A stretch of DNA of 64,000 bases, taken from NCBI RefSeq assembly GCF_000775285.1, contig NZ_JJML01000041.1, forward strand, positions 24,831-88,830, read 5' to 3'. A program made the position numbers and the translations under genes. This DNA comes from Neosynechococcus sphagnicola sy1. Lineage in GTDB: Bacteria > Cyanobacteriota > Cyanobacteriia > Neosynechococcales > Neosynechococcaceae. Of the stretch, positions 9,664 through 19,608 are shown in pieces (the stretch's first letter is position 1; each line of letters starts with the position of its first letter). The notes under the pieces were generated by a model. That model was not told the DNA's origin, did not search any database, and saw only the letters and a list, made by a program, of their open reading frames with translations.

Positions 9664-10905
9664 TCAATTTCCCCAAAGAGCGGGGCTAGCCCCCACTGCA
9701 TCAGGGATCGTTTGCACAAAATCGCACAATGCATGGGCGAGGTGCAGCTTGCTCACCAAGGGAATGGTCGTCTGCCGTCCCTGGCGATCGAGGAAAACAG
9801 CTTGGTTTTGTTCACTCCCAAAGCCACTATCTGGTTGGTCGATGGGGTTGGCCGCGATCGCGTCTAGGTGTTTTTGCTGCAATTTTGCCAGAGCCGGGGG
9901 AATGATCTCGCCGGTTTGAGCTGCAAAGCCCACTAATCGCTGATGGGGTTGTTTATTAATACTCAACTCCCCCAGAATATCCGGTACCAATTCTAGTTCT
10001 AAGGTGGAGGGCAGCGATCGCTTCGGTAATTTCTCAGGGCTGTAATGGCGTGGTTTAACATCGGCAACAGCAGCGGCCATAATCACCCAGTCCACTGTTG
10101 GAAACTGACTCACCATCACCTGGCGCATCTGTGCCGCACTGGTAATCGCGATCGCGGTTATCCCTTGGGGAGGTTCCCAGGAAATGGGGCCATGAACCAG
10201 CGTCACGTTGGCACCTCGGTGTAGCGCTGCCTGTGCTAAGGCTAAACCCATTTTGCCCGTGGCTGGGTTGCCAATAAACCGCACCGGATCAAAATGTTCG
10301 CGGGTGCTGGCAGCACTGATCAACAGATGCTTATTGGCCAGATCTCGCTGTCCCTGGGAGTACAGCAGGGATTGGATCTGGGCTAGGATCTTTGTGGGTG
10401 TAGCCATCCGTCCGGTGCCGACGCGATCACAGGCCAAAATTCCAGCCTCCGGGTCGGCCCAGTGATAGCGAAGCTGGGTCTGAAGCCGTTGGTGGTTTTG
10501 CTGCACCACTGGTTGTTCCCACATGTCGGTATTCATAGCTGGTGCCAACAGGATCGGACAGGTGGAGGCCAAAACCGTATTGGTTAAAAGATTATCTGCC
10601 AAGCCGTGGGCTAGCTTGGCGAGGGTATTGGCTGTTAAGGGGGCAATGACCAAAAGTTCAGCCCATTCCCCGAGTTCAATGTGGAGGGGGCGGGGCAGAG
10701 GTTGCCAAAAATCGGCATCGGTGAAGGCGGTCTGGCGGGACAGGGTTGCTAAGGTGAGGGGGGTAATAAATGCCTCAGCGCCTCGCGTCAGCAGGACACG
10801 AACATTGGCACCTAATTTTGCCAGGGTCGAAACTAGGTCGCAGACTTTATAGGCTGCAATTCCTCCCGTGATGCCGATGAGCACTCGCCGTCCCTGAATA
10901 TTCAC
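9664..10905 (-). CDS. coaBC: CoaBC: phosphopantothenoylcysteine decarboxylase / phosphopantothenate-cysteine ligase
   Basis: Bifunctional enzyme of coenzyme A synthesis: the ligase joins 4'-phosphopantothenate to cysteine, and the flavin-dependent decarboxylase gives 4'-phosphopantetheine. N-terminal CoaC half: VLIGITGGIAAYKVCDLVS, then LLAPAMNTDMW with the PAMN motif, and the ACDRVGTGRMA active-site Cys loop. C-terminal CoaB half: HLLISAASTREHFDPVRFI, NPATGKMGLALA, and WVIMAAAVADVKP. I choose the GTG at 10905 because it overlaps the TGA of the upstream DUF2555 gene (GTGA), giving 413 residues, the usual size; an upstream in-frame extension lacks homology. Confidence 0.93.
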   Translation of the reverse strand: MNIQGRRVLIGITGGIAAYKVCDLVSTLAKLGANVRVLLTRGAEAFITPLTLATLSRQTAFTDADFWQPLPRPLHIELGEWAELLVIAPLTANTLAKLAHGLADNLLTNTVLASTCPILLAPAMNTDMWEQPVVQQNHQRLQTQLRYHWADPEAGILACDRVGTGRMATPTKILAQIQSLLYSQGQRDLANKHLLISAASTREHFDPVRFIGNPATGKMGLALAQAALHRGANVTLVHGPISWEPPQGITAIAITSAAQMRQVMVSQFPTVDWVIMAAAVADVKPRHYSPEKLPKRSLPSTLELELVPDILGELSINKQPHQRLVGFAAQTGEIIPPALAKLQQKHLDAIAANPIDQPDSGFGSEQNQAVFLDRQGRQTTIPLVSKLHLAHALCDFVQTIPDAVGASPALWGN

Positions 10906-11150
10906 GCTTCGTCGTAGGCTTCTAAATCCAGCAGATGTAGGTAGGGAGCTGCCAATTCCGGACGCTGGAAGGCGATCGCCCGCAGGCGGTGCCAATCCTC
11001 TAAACCTTCAAAGACGTTGGTGTATTGATCTTGCTCCAAGCGCTTCGCCAACTGTTCAACTTCAGCCACATTCAGGGCGGCGATATCCTGACTGGAAATG
11101 GGAGTTGCAATCATAACAGCAGCCTCGCTAAAACGTGTCTTTTCAGCCAT
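10902..11150 (-). CDS. DUF2555 family protein
   Basis: Small soluble protein of 82 residues with the pattern of the cyanobacterial DUF2555 family: LEDWHRLRAIAFQRPELAAPY followed by LHLLDLEAYDEA at the very end. Function is unknown. Its TGA overlaps the GTG of coaBC, so the two are translationally coupled. The start is uncertain: ATG 11150 gives 82 residues, while a second ATG at 11114 has GAGG nine bases upstream and gives 70 residues, close to the usual family size. Confidence 0.75.
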   Translation of the reverse strand: MAEKTRFSEAAVMIATPISSQDIAALNVAEVEQLAKRLEQDQYTNVFEGLEDWHRLRAIAFQRPELAAPYLHLLDLEAYDEA

Positions 11151-11339
11151 CTTGGCAAACCAGCAAACCAGGGAGTCTCTTCCCCTTTGCCTATTGTAGG
11201 GGATAGCTTGGGCTGCGTCCGGGATTCATGGGACAATGGGCAAACTGAAGCTGTCTGTCAAGTAGCTATCCATCGGTAACGGTGCAGATTTAGTTATGAG
11301 CGACTCCTTCTTCAAAAACCTGCCTGTTCTCCGCCATTT

Positions 11340-11660
11340 ATGTCCAAGACTTATACCGTTGAAATCCAACACCGAGGCACCTGCCACACCCTCACGGTGC
11401 CTGAGGATCAAACCGTTTTAGAAGCTGCGAACCAAGCTGGCTTAGAGCTACCTAGCTCGTGTTGTGCTGGGGTCTGTACTACCTGTGCGGCTTCGTTGGT
11501 AGCAGGAACGGTGGATCAGAGCGATGGAATGGGTATCAGCCCTGAAATCCGAGATCAAGGTTATGCCCTGCTGTGTGTTTCCTATCCCCGTTCCGATTTA
11601 AAAATTGAGACCGAAAAAGAAGAAATTGTCTATCAACTGCAATTTGGCCGCCCTTCCTAG
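11340..11660 (+). CDS. 2Fe-2S ferredoxin, plant type
   Basis: 106 residues. It has the four cluster ligands of plant-type ferredoxins: SSCCAGVCTTCAASL supplies three (C-x4-C-x2-C, with an additional neighbouring Cys) and LLCVSYP the fourth. It carries electrons in the cytoplasm. It is not the main photosynthetic PetF by sequence: the loop has CAGVCTTC instead of RAGACSTC, and there is a short C-terminal tail after the usual end (YQLQFGRPS), as in the FdC-like minor ferredoxins. Single gene, convergent with the ccmK gene that ends 15 bases downstream. Confidence 0.85.
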   Translation: MSKTYTVEIQHRGTCHTLTVPEDQTVLEAANQAGLELPSSCCAGVCTTCAASLVAGTVDQSDGMGISPEIRDQGYALLCVSYPRSDLKIETEKEEIVYQLQFGRPS

Positions 11661-11675
11661 CGATCACCGCTGGGA

Positions 11676-11996
11676 CTAAACCCGAAATTCGGCCACGCTA
11701 TCGGTGTAATCAATCGGCAGTACCCCGACGACATTCTCGTGGGGACGAGCAATGATATGGGAGGAACAAAAGACGGTTTTTTCCACGTAGCAGGTGCATT
11801 TTTTAGCAGCTTCTACCCCCGCAGCGACGGCAATTTTGACTTCAGAAACACTCCCCCGCACAACGGCAGTATAGTACCCGCCACTGAGTTTTTCCATGCT
11901 CACCAAGGTAACGCGGGCAGCCTTACACATTGCATCTGCTGCAGCCAGGGTCGGGGGGAGCCCCCGTGATTCAACCATGCCAACTGCAACTCCCAT
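11676..11996 (-). CDS. ccmK: Carboxysome shell protein, CcmK type (isolated)
   Basis: 106 residues with one BMC domain: AVGMVESRGLPPTLAAADAM at the start, AARVTL, VRGSVSEVKIAVAAGV and SSHIIARPHENVVGVLPID. It forms hexamers that tile the carboxysome facets. The pore loop reads KLSGG, where CcmK1/2 usually have KIGSG. A cysteine-rich segment KCTCYVEKTVFC replaces the usual short loop before the final strand, and there is a further Cys in DAMCKAA. No ccmLMNO genes are beside it, so it is a satellite paralogue. I cannot say which numbered CcmK it is. Confidence 0.85.
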   Translation of the reverse strand: MGVAVGMVESRGLPPTLAAADAMCKAARVTLVSMEKLSGGYYTAVVRGSVSEVKIAVAAGVEAAKKCTCYVEKTVFCSSHIIARPHENVVGVLPIDYTDSVAEFRV

Positions 11997-12093
11997 ACAT
12001 CATCTCCTAGCGGATCGCTAACCCTGAAATCATACAACTAAATTAATGGCACTCCCATCCAGTAAGACGATTAATCCCATGGGTGGGGTGGGT

Positions 12094-13020
12094 TCATGGC
12101 GAACTACTGGGAGGGGTTTGGGGGACAGGGGTGGTACTGGGGCCGATAATCGGATCTGGTGTCACAGAAGCAGGGGTTGACAACAGACTAATTTGAGCCC
12201 GAATTTGGTCTTTGTAATTTGCCGGGGCTAAGTTAAAGGCTGTGTTGAACAGTTGGGTTGCTTCCGTCACCTTGCCTTGATCTTTCAGGGTACGGGCTTT
12301 CCCAAAGACGGGGCGAAAATCCTGGGGATCGGCTTTCATGGCCTGATCGAAGGTGGCGATCGCCTCACCATAGCGTTCCAGTTTGGTATAGACCTCTCCT
12401 AGAAGCACTTGTACCGAGACGACATTGATCCCGTTAGGCTGTACCTGATTCGCCTGGGAGGCTGCTTTCAGCGTGTCTTGCAAGAGACCAATGGCAGCCT
12501 CTGGGCGGTTTTGACGCATCAAGAGATCTACTAACCCGTTTAAGGCATAGAGATCCCCTGGTTTGGCCTGCAAAACGTCCCGGTAGGTCTGGGCTGCTCC
12601 TTCGCGATCGCCCAAATAAGCTTTGGTTTGGGCCAGGAGCACCGCATAGCTGGTCTGTTCAGGTCTGAGTTTGGCCAGCTTTTCCAAGGGATCGATCAGA
12701 TCCTTGGGGTCACCCTGCTTAAACTCATTCAGCAGTCTCAGCCGTGTTTCTAACAACCCTTGGAGCGCCGTCAAATTGTCCGGTTCTCGCTGTAAGACCA
12801 GGGTGTAGCCGCGTTCCTGTGCTTCTAGATCCGCCTTACGAGAAGTAGGAGCTGTGGCTGCTGCTGAGGGGCTGCTAGCGGATTGGCTGGCTTGAAACGT
12901 GCTACTAAGGAGAGGGATCATCGAAAAACCGACAAACCCTAAAACTGACAGAACCAGGGCGATGTTGATTAACCAACGACGCTTCTCAAACACATCTTGG
13001 CCTTGAACTCTATCTGCCAT
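12094..13020 (-). CDS. TPR protein with N-terminal membrane anchor
   Basis: 308 residues. One membrane segment near residues 16-36 (WLINIALVLSVLGFVGFSMI), a Ser/Ala-rich linker, then at least three tetratricopeptide repeats: AAQTYRDVLQAKPGDLYALN, a degenerate unit around RPEAAIGLLQDTLKA, and YGEAIATFDQAMKADPQDF, followed by TEATQLFNTAFNLAPANY. The C-terminus is a Pro/Thr/Ser tail. It is likely a scaffold for protein assembly at a membrane. It resembles in layout the cyanobacterial TPR protein Slr0151, but that cannot be judged by eye. Transcribed alone. Confidence 0.8.
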   Translation of the reverse strand: MADRVQGQDVFEKRRWLINIALVLSVLGFVGFSMIPLLSSTFQASQSASSPSAAATAPTSRKADLEAQERGYTLVLQREPDNLTALQGLLETRLRLLNEFKQGDPKDLIDPLEKLAKLRPEQTSYAVLLAQTKAYLGDREGAAQTYRDVLQAKPGDLYALNGLVDLLMRQNRPEAAIGLLQDTLKAASQANQVQPNGINVVSVQVLLGEVYTKLERYGEAIATFDQAMKADPQDFRPVFGKARTLKDQGKVTEATQLFNTAFNLAPANYKDQIRAQISLLSTPASVTPDPIIGPSTTPVPQTPPSSSP

Positions 13021-13230
13021 TATCAGCGGAAATGGCTTGTTTCCGGTGTCGACCTAGAGGGCTGATTCCGGGAAGGGCTGAAGCCCATCCAGATCCTGCG
13101 GTTGTCGAGAGGTTCTCAGTATGATGGTATGAGGCAGCAATACGGATGCGGCAGCGTTATCGCAAGGTCACATTGGTAAAATAAGCTGACTGCTATGATC
13201 TAAGCTTCCAATCTGGAACTATCGAAGCGT

Positions 13231-14239
13231 ATGAGTCCCTCGCGTAAGCGGCTCTCTCAGCCCTCCTCCCTCCCCCCATCCTCTGAACAGCAACCCCAGC
13301 TTGAGGCTGAGGTAACAACTTCTCCCGCAGCCACGGTACCCCCAGAATCTGTAGCGGCAGCATCTAACCGGCAACCCATGACGACTGCTGCGTCGGAGTC
13401 CGCCGTCCCCTCCCCCCTTGACGCTGGATGACCCCCCCCCGGATGATCTATCCGCTTCTGTCTTTCGCCATCAACCAATTCCACCCCCGAGTGAGCCGAT
13501 GCAATATCGAGCCATTGGGTTGGTTCGAGGGAAGTATGTATCGTCAGACGAACAATTTACCCGCGGTACCTTGATAACGATGGAGGGAACTCAGCTGAAT
13601 GCGGTTTTGTTGGGGCGGGTCATGAGTCTGGTGAAAAATCATCTCCAGCTCGATCGCGAGTATCTGTGGGTGGTCTATCCCCGAGTTACCCAGGGCCGTT
13701 TGGATCAGAGCCTCCACGTGCAAATTGTTGGCGTTTGGGAGCCAGAAATTTTAAATCGCATGGAGATCGGAGCCGACCCAGCAACCTCACCCTCCGTTGT
13801 TGACAGTATCCCAGAACCATCTGATGGTTACTTTTCCATCCGCGGTGAAGTTGTCTTTGTAGTACCAGAAACGGAGAATGTGATTGTCAAAATTCAGCAG
13901 AGCCCTCGCAAGAAGGGGGAACCGGAGAAAGCATTTAAGTTGAAATTGCAAGGGAATCTCCCACCCAGAGCCCTGGGGTATTTCTGGGATTTAGAGGTGC
14001 AGCGACAGGGACATACCCTCCTGATTCAACACGCTACTTCGATCGCGATTGTACCGCCGCGCAAACGGGTCAATCGTCCCAAGGGGGACTCAGGGGTTCC
14101 TAGTAAGCCGAGAGTCAACTTTCGCCCTGTGCGGCGCACCGTCAGTACCGCAGTAGCTCCCCCCCGTCGGGAAGCCATTCCCAAACCCATTAAGCGCAAT
14201 CAGTCAGGAGAGGATAGCCCCTCACAAAATCCTCTTTAG
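13231..14239 (+). CDS. Conserved cyanobacterial hypothetical protein (frameshifted)
   Basis: A low-complexity Pro/Ser/Ala N-terminus (from ATG 13231) followed by a conserved core that starts at MQYRAIGLVRGKYVSSDEQF and runs through LLGRVMSLVKNHLQL and LWVVYPRVTQG, then IRGEVVFVVPETENVIVKIQ and a basic C-terminal tail. I recognise the core as a protein found across cyanobacteria with no assigned function; the ending suggests nucleic-acid contact, which is an inference from charge only. The N-terminal piece and the core are in different frames, joined by one extra C in the C6 run at 13412-13417; with five C the protein reads PSPLTLDDPPPDDL. Alternatively translation starts at ATG 13499, giving only the core. 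Confidence 0.7.
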
Positions 14240-14269
14240 AAGCTCGAAGCCCACTGGTGCCTTGGCCGC

Positions 14270-14779
14270 TTAAACTTGTCCTGAAGAAGACACTGTTAGG
14301 GTGCCCGTCATGCCTGCTGCCGCATGGCCGGGAACTGAGCAGTACAGCTCATAGGTTCCTGATTTGATCGGCACAAAAAACCAGGCAGCGGTGGCAGCAG
14401 GCTTCAGTTCGACTTCGTGGATAGCTCCTTTAATTTCAACATTCCCTGCCTCAACTTTCTGATTCCAGATGCTGTCAGCAAAGTCTTTAGCTGTGAAGTA
14501 ATGCTTTTGGGAACTAGGATTAGTGAGCAGAAGCTTGTAGCGTTTGCCAGCGGTAAATGTGAGCTGACTGGGAAAAAACCGGAATTCATTGGCGGAATTT
14601 CCCAAGCGAATTGCCACCTCCGTAAACGGTTGTTGCGCCAGATCGGTGGTTTCTTGGGGGGAGGCAGCAAAGGCCACGGGGGTTGAGATCAGGCAAAACC
14701 AGAGGATGATGCCGATGACCAGCCAGGACAGACGGCGAATCCAGCGGCGGGAGAACAATAAAACGGTGAAGGATAACAT
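14270..14779 (-). CDS. Cupredoxin-domain protein, secreted
   Basis: About 170 residues. N-terminal hydrophobic segment WLVIGIILWFCLISTPVAFA looks like a signal peptide or anchor. The domain has type I copper ligands: His in QKHYFTAKDF and the Cys-His-Met cluster YCSVPGHAAAGM. It resembles plastocyanin-like or cytochrome oxidase subunit II-like cupredoxins but is not PetE. It would carry an electron or bind copper outside the plasma membrane. Start chosen at ATG 14779, which has GGAGG about ten bases upstream; an upstream ATG at 14860 would overlap the peptidase gene. Same strand as the M16 and ECF genes. Confidence 0.85.
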   Translation of the reverse strand: MLSFTVLLFSRRWIRRLSWLVIGIILWFCLISTPVAFAASPQETTDLAQQPFTEVAIRLGNSANEFRFFPSQLTFTAGKRYKLLLTNPSSQKHYFTAKDFADSIWNQKVEAGNVEIKGAIHEVELKPAATAAWFFVPIKSGTYELYCSVPGHAAAGMTGTLTVSSSGQV

Positions 14780-14831
14780 ACACAAGTCCTCCAAGGGATG
14801 AATGACCACCCTACTAACGTGAAGGTGAAGG

Positions 14832-17586
14832 CTAGGGATTGCGAGGACCAGCCGTGACAACCACCAATTGATCGGGGTGTAGTAAGTCTCTGGCGGCTTG
14901 ATAGATGTCGGCCAAGGTTACGGCCTGGACTTGTTGAGGAAACTGCTGAATTTCTGTCAGCGGCAATCCGTAAACCTGATTCATGAGCAGGGTGTGGGTG
15001 AGGGAATCCGGATTTGCCAATTCTACTGGATAGCTGCGGCAGATCGAGCGCTGAGCGGTTTGCAGTTCGGTGGGGGTGACACCGCGATGGCGGAGGTCTT
15101 GCAGCAGGGTAATGGTTGCGGCGATCGCCGCTGAGGTATGTTCGGGGGCTGTCTGCATCTCTACCACAAAAGGCCCCGCTTGGATACCGGGTTGGAAATA
15201 GCTATAAATCCCATAGGTTAAGCCCTGGCGATCGCGCACCTCTGTCCCCAGACGACTGGCGAGGGTATCCCCCCCCGAGGATCTGATTCAGCACCAGCGC
15301 GGCATAAAAGTGGGGATCTTGGCGGTCGATGCCTGGATGTCCCAGGTAGGTGAAGGCTTGGGCTTTGCCGGCAAGGGCTTGATCCAAGGTGGTGGTGTGC
15401 GGCGGCAAGGTCACCCTTGGATAGGTCAGCGATGGTTGACGAGGACTGGTTGGCCAGGGGTCAAATTCCTCAGCTAGGTGCGATCCCAGGCTGGTAATCT
15501 CAAAATCTCCCACGAGGCAAAGAACGACCGTATCGGGACGATAGTGGCGCTGGTGAAAATTGACTAAATCGGATCGAGTGATGGCTCGGAGACTGTTTGA
15601 TGTAGGGAACTGATGCCACGGGTGACCCATGGGATAAACCCCTTGCTGAAATAACCGCCGTGCGAGTTGAGCCGGATCATCCAGAGCCATCTTCAGACTG
15701 GTCAAGGCTTGTTGGCGGCTCAGTTCTAGTTCGGTGACGGGGAAACTGGGCTGTCGTAGCACTGCTGCTAAGACGGCCACAAGGATCGGCAGATCCGTAT
15801 TCAGGGCATTCCCCGTGATGACCACCCCTTCCCGATAGGTGTTGAACTCCAGACTGGTGCCTCGATCTGCCAGTATTTGATCGAGGGTCAGCGCATCTTT
15901 GTCGGGGGTGCCATTGAGGAGATTCTCGGCGGTTAGCTGGGCGAGTCCAGCCTTCGCCATTGGGTCAAACTCGCTGCCGGCCCGAATGAAGCCACTCAAG
16001 GTGACGGTGGGAGTGCTGGCATCACGCAGCATTAGGATCTGTAACCCATTGGTTAGGGTCAAGATCGTGGGTAATGGCTGGGGTAGCTCTGGGGTGATGT
16101 CTATCAAGGTGGGTAAATATTGAGATACCGCCGCCGCATCCACAGGGGCACCGACACTAAAGTTCTCTTGGGTTTGGGTTCGGTTGCTGAGGTTGATCTC
16201 GGGGTCACCATTGGGGTGAGTGGGTTCAAAGTAGCCCAGGGTTCGGCGCTGGGGATGGAGGTAGATTTTGGCCACCCGCTGGACATCGTCTGCACTGACT
16301 TGAGCAATGGCTTGCAGGTAGCGATCGCTAAAGCGGTAATCTCCTGCGGTGGTTTGGTCATTGCCCAACTGCATGGCCTGACTGGTGATATCCCGGTTCC
16401 AAAGCACCATCGCCGCTTTTAATTGCCGTTGCGCCCGTTGCACTTCTGTGGGTGTCACCCCATGGTTTTGTACCTTGGCCAGGGATTGCTGGAGCACCTG
16501 ATCGAGGCGAGCGAGGGAATGCCCCGGTGCCGCGATCGCCGTGAACTGGTACCAGCCCACCCCCGCTAAATTGGCCGGATAGCTGCTAATCTGACTAGCC
16601 AGACCCGATTCCACCAATGACTGTTCCAGGCGAGAGTTCCGACCTTCCGTCAAAATTAAATCTAAAATATGGAGGGCAGGGATATCTGGATGGTGGATAT
16701 TGGGCAAGGGATAAACAACTTCTAGGAGAGCGGCACTGCCCGGTTCTTGTAGATGAATCGCTGACGGCGGCTGGGTTGGAACGGTGGCGGGGCTGGGAGT
16801 TGTAACCTGTGGCTGAGGCAGATTGGGGATGGAGCCAAAAATCTCCGTCACCGCTTTCAGGGTGGGGGCGTTGGCGAAATCCCCCACAATCACCAGGACA
16901 GCATTCTCCGGTCGGTAGTGAGTACGGTAATATGCCTCCACCTGCGCCACGGTAAAACCCTCCACGTCTGACTGGGTTCCCCCCACAGGCAACCCGTAGG
17001 TCAGTTCCGGAAACACAGCCGCCATGACCTTGCGATCCAAGCGATAGGCCGGATCATTTTCGTAGCCTTGTAACTCTGAAATCACCACTCGCTGCTCACT
17101 GGCCAGTCGTTCCGAGTCAATCAAGGTATGTTGCATCCGATCTGCCTCCAACACTAGTAGGGTTCGGAGCTGGGTGCGTTCAACGGTGCCAAAATAGGCG
17201 GTTTGATCGTAACTAGTAAAGGCATTGGAATCACTGCCCAGGGCACTAAACAGTCGCCCAAACTGAATCGGCCGATTGCGGGTACCTTTAAATAACAAAT
17301 GCTCCAATTGGTGGGAGATGCCATTCCAGCCGCGGGGTTCATGCTGGGACCCTACTTGATACCAAACCTGTACCGTGACAACCGGAGCAGTGTGGACTTC
17401 TTTCGTCAGCACCGTAAGACCATTCGGCAAGCGGCTGTGCTGCACGCCCTGGGTCAGGGAGGGGAAGGGGGGAGATTGCATCAAAAAACTCCAGACAGGA
17501 ATCGAGAGCCATCCGTACAGGATCAAGGCTCCCAGACAGAGCCAGCAGCCAAGACTCAACCAAACCATCCAGTGTCGTCGGTTCAT
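14832..17586 (-). CDS. M16 family zinc peptidase (frameshifted)
   Basis: Pitrilysin-type peptidase of about 917 residues after repair. A membrane segment near the N-terminus (LSLGCWLCLGALILYGW) precedes the first M16 domain with zinc motif HQLEH (HxxEH) and the distal Glu region after it. A second, inactive M16 domain follows (FIRAGSEFDPMAKAGLAQL). The C-terminus lies in another frame: one extra C in the C8 run at 15269-15276 breaks LNQILGGG; beyond it the protein continues through TEVRDRQGLTYGIYSYFQPG to the stop at 14832. As read, the N-terminus is fused in frame to CbiO, probably falsely; ATG 17586 (MNRRHWMVW) is the likely true start. Confidence 0.8.
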
Positions 17587-17621
17587 TGCTTGTCTGAGTT
17601 CTGACTCCTGGGGGATGGGGA

Positions 17622-18402
17622 TCAATACCCGGGGGGGCACCGGGGCATGATCGAGTTGACAGTATGGACGACTATAGCTCAACGGTGTCTCCAGGGAATG
17701 TTGGGCGAGAAAAGTAGCCTCACCCATGACCGCTGTGGTGAGTCCGTCATAAACTACCTGACCTTCGCTGAGAACAATGGTGCGATCGCACAGTTCCAGT
17801 GCCAAGTCTAGATCATGGGTGGCCACCAAGAGGGTGAGGGGCAAATTCTGTAGCAGTTGGATCAACTGTCGCCGAGAACGGGGATCAAGCTGGGCAGAGG
17901 GTTCATCGAGTACTAAAATCTGGGGTTGCATGGCTAACACCCCCGCGATCGCCACCCGCTTCTTCTCGCCGCCGGAGAGATGGTTCGCTAATCGTGGGCC
18001 ATAGGTGTCGGGGTTGAGACCAACCGCCACCATGGCTTGGAGGGCTCGCTCCTTCAGGGTCTTGCCTTGGAGGCCCTGATTTAGCAACCCAAAGGTAATA
18101 TCTTCCCAGACCGTCGGCATAAAAATCTGATCATCCGGATTCTGGAACACCAAGCCGACGAAGTTGCGAATCACCCGCAAATGCTGGGGCACAATTTCCC
18201 AGTCTCCGACAACAATTTCACCCTGCTGCGGCAAGATGATGCCATTGAGATGCAGCAACAAGGTCGATTTGCCGGAGCCATTCGCCCCCACTAGTGCCAC
18301 CCGCTCTCCGGCTTTAATCGCCAGGTTAATTTCCTGAAGCGCTGGAGTGCCATCGCCATAGCTGTAACTCAGTTGGCGAATTGAAATCGGGGAATGATGC
18401 AT
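17622..18402 (-). CDS. cbiO: CbiO-type ATPase of an ECF cobalt/nickel transporter
   Basis: ATP-binding subunit of the energy-coupling-factor transporter. Walker A GANGSGKST, Q-loop LVFQNPDDQIF (the DDQ variant typical of ECF ATPases), signature LSGGEKKRVAIAG, Walker B ILVLDEPSAQLDP and switch His in LVATHDLDLALEL. It works with CbiQ and CbiM encoded upstream. In the sequence as given the frame runs on into the M16 peptidase, making a 1066-residue protein; removing one base from the G7 run at 17631-17637 ends CbiO with PVPPGY and a TGA at 17622-17624, giving about 259 residues, the normal family length. I annotate that ending. It begins 10 bases after the repaired cbiQ stop. Confidence 0.85.
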
Positions 18403-18412
18403 GGGCCGGGGA

Positions 18413-19197
18413 TCAACTTGGGAGAAGGGGGTGAAGCACTTGACCTAGCACCACGAGGCTGATCGTCACGACCAATGCCCAGCGATCCGTGTGTCCTGGG
18501 ATCGCTGGGATTTCCATGGGCAGTTGCCCTGTATACCCCCGCGCTTGCATGGCTAGATGCACTCTCTACCCCCCGTTCGTAGGTGCGAATAAACAAAGCA
18601 CCGATCATGTTCCCTAGAACACGGCGCTGCAAGCGGCGAGTTGCTAGTAAATTCCGGGCGATCGCTGCCTGTTTCATGGCTTTGACTTCAGCCGTCAAAA
18701 CACTGATGTAGCGATACATCGCCGCTAAAATCGCCTGCAAGAGCAACGGCATTTTCAACACCACCAGGGCTTGCAACAGCGCCGGAACTGAGGTGGTCAA
18801 CATCAGAATATTTAATATCAGCAAGGATAACAGTGCCTTGAGGGTGACGCTGCCTAAGACCACGAGTCCTGTGGTGGTCACTTGCAACCATCCCCACTGC
18901 CAAACCACGTCTCCCCCGACCTCGGAAGAGGGTTCCCAGGAGTACAGTGCCTACAAAGGTCAACTCGATCGCGACGCGCTGCAACAACACCGAGAGGGTT
19001 ACCTGAGTCAGTTGAATGACCCCCATAACGGCTAAACCGTAGATCCCCCATGTCCACCAATGACCATTGGGTGTCAGTGCAGTTGCAAAGACCAGCAACA
19101 GGGCGCAGAAGAGTCGAGTTTGGGGGGCGAGGCGATGCCAGTGTGTATTCTGCTGACCATCTATGTCCAGACGCAGGGTCGCAATGTGCAGCAGCAT
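18413..19197 (-). CDS. cbiQ: CbiQ-type ECF transmembrane protein (frameshifted)
   Basis: Transmembrane coupling subunit that links the ATPase to the CbiM substrate-binding component. The N-terminal piece holds several membrane helices (LFCALLLVFATALT, LLQRVAIELTFVGTVLLGTL). The middle, in the next frame, holds AAMYRYISVLTAEVKAMKQA and LFIRTYERG, the coupling-helix region of CbiQ. The end, in a third frame, reads HLAMQARGYTGQ and stops at 18413. First break: C5 run 18913-18917. Second break: by the C6 run 18569-18574, where the alternative frame also shows a TAG, so a single base removed from the run itself is not enough; the extra base may lie just after it. Repaired, it ends 10 bases before cbiO. 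Confidence 0.8.
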
Positions 19198-19206
19198 AGT
19201 TCAGGG

Positions 19207-19578
19207 TTATTGGGGGGGAGGTTCAGAGGACGAGGGAGATGCAATATCTGGATTCTGGGTTCCCCGAACCGCCAGTTTGCCAATGCCCCATGCAAGACCA
19301 AAGGTCAAGAGGGTGCCGATCAAACCTGCCAGGGGCGTAGCAACCCCCGCTGGCACACCTCGCAGTGTGTACTGATCAAAAATGCGATGAAAAGGGAGTT
19401 GTTGGGCAGGGGTCGTCGCCAATGCTTTCCGGTCAAAACCGTGATCCTGGGACACCCGATCCAGACCGTCTGGATTAGAACTGGCAAAGGGCGAGAGCAG
19501 CACTGCAATCCCCAGCGCGGTTCCAAGCCCGACCATGACCAAGTTCCGATTGCTGAGTCCTAAGCGATGGCGACGCAT
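19207..19578 (-). CDS. CbiN-like PDGLE-domain subunit of the ECF transporter
   Basis: 123 residues. A membrane helix near the N-terminus (LVMVGLGTALGIAVLLSPF) is followed by NPDGLDRVSQDHGF, a form of the PDGLE motif that marks the small accessory subunit of cobalt and nickel ECF transporters, and a second helix (LIGTLLTFGLAWGIG). It sits between the CbiM and CbiQ genes, where CbiN normally lies. The protein helps CbiM load the metal ion. The C-terminus is a short Ser/Pro tail. Confidence 0.82.
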   Translation of the reverse strand: MRRHRLGLSNRNLVMVGLGTALGIAVLLSPFASSNPDGLDRVSQDHGFDRKALATTPAQQLPFHRIFDQYTLRGVPAGVATPLAGLIGTLLTFGLAWGIGKLAVRGTQNPDIASPSSSEPPPQ

Positions 19579-19608
19579 AAATCCTCCCAGGTTGAAACTT
19601 CTATAATT

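Noticed and set aside
18369..18570. Alternative cbiQ end that overlaps cbiO
   Set aside because: The last residues of that frame are unlike CbiQ and overlap the cbiO start. The other frame gives a proper CbiQ end 10 bases before cbiO.
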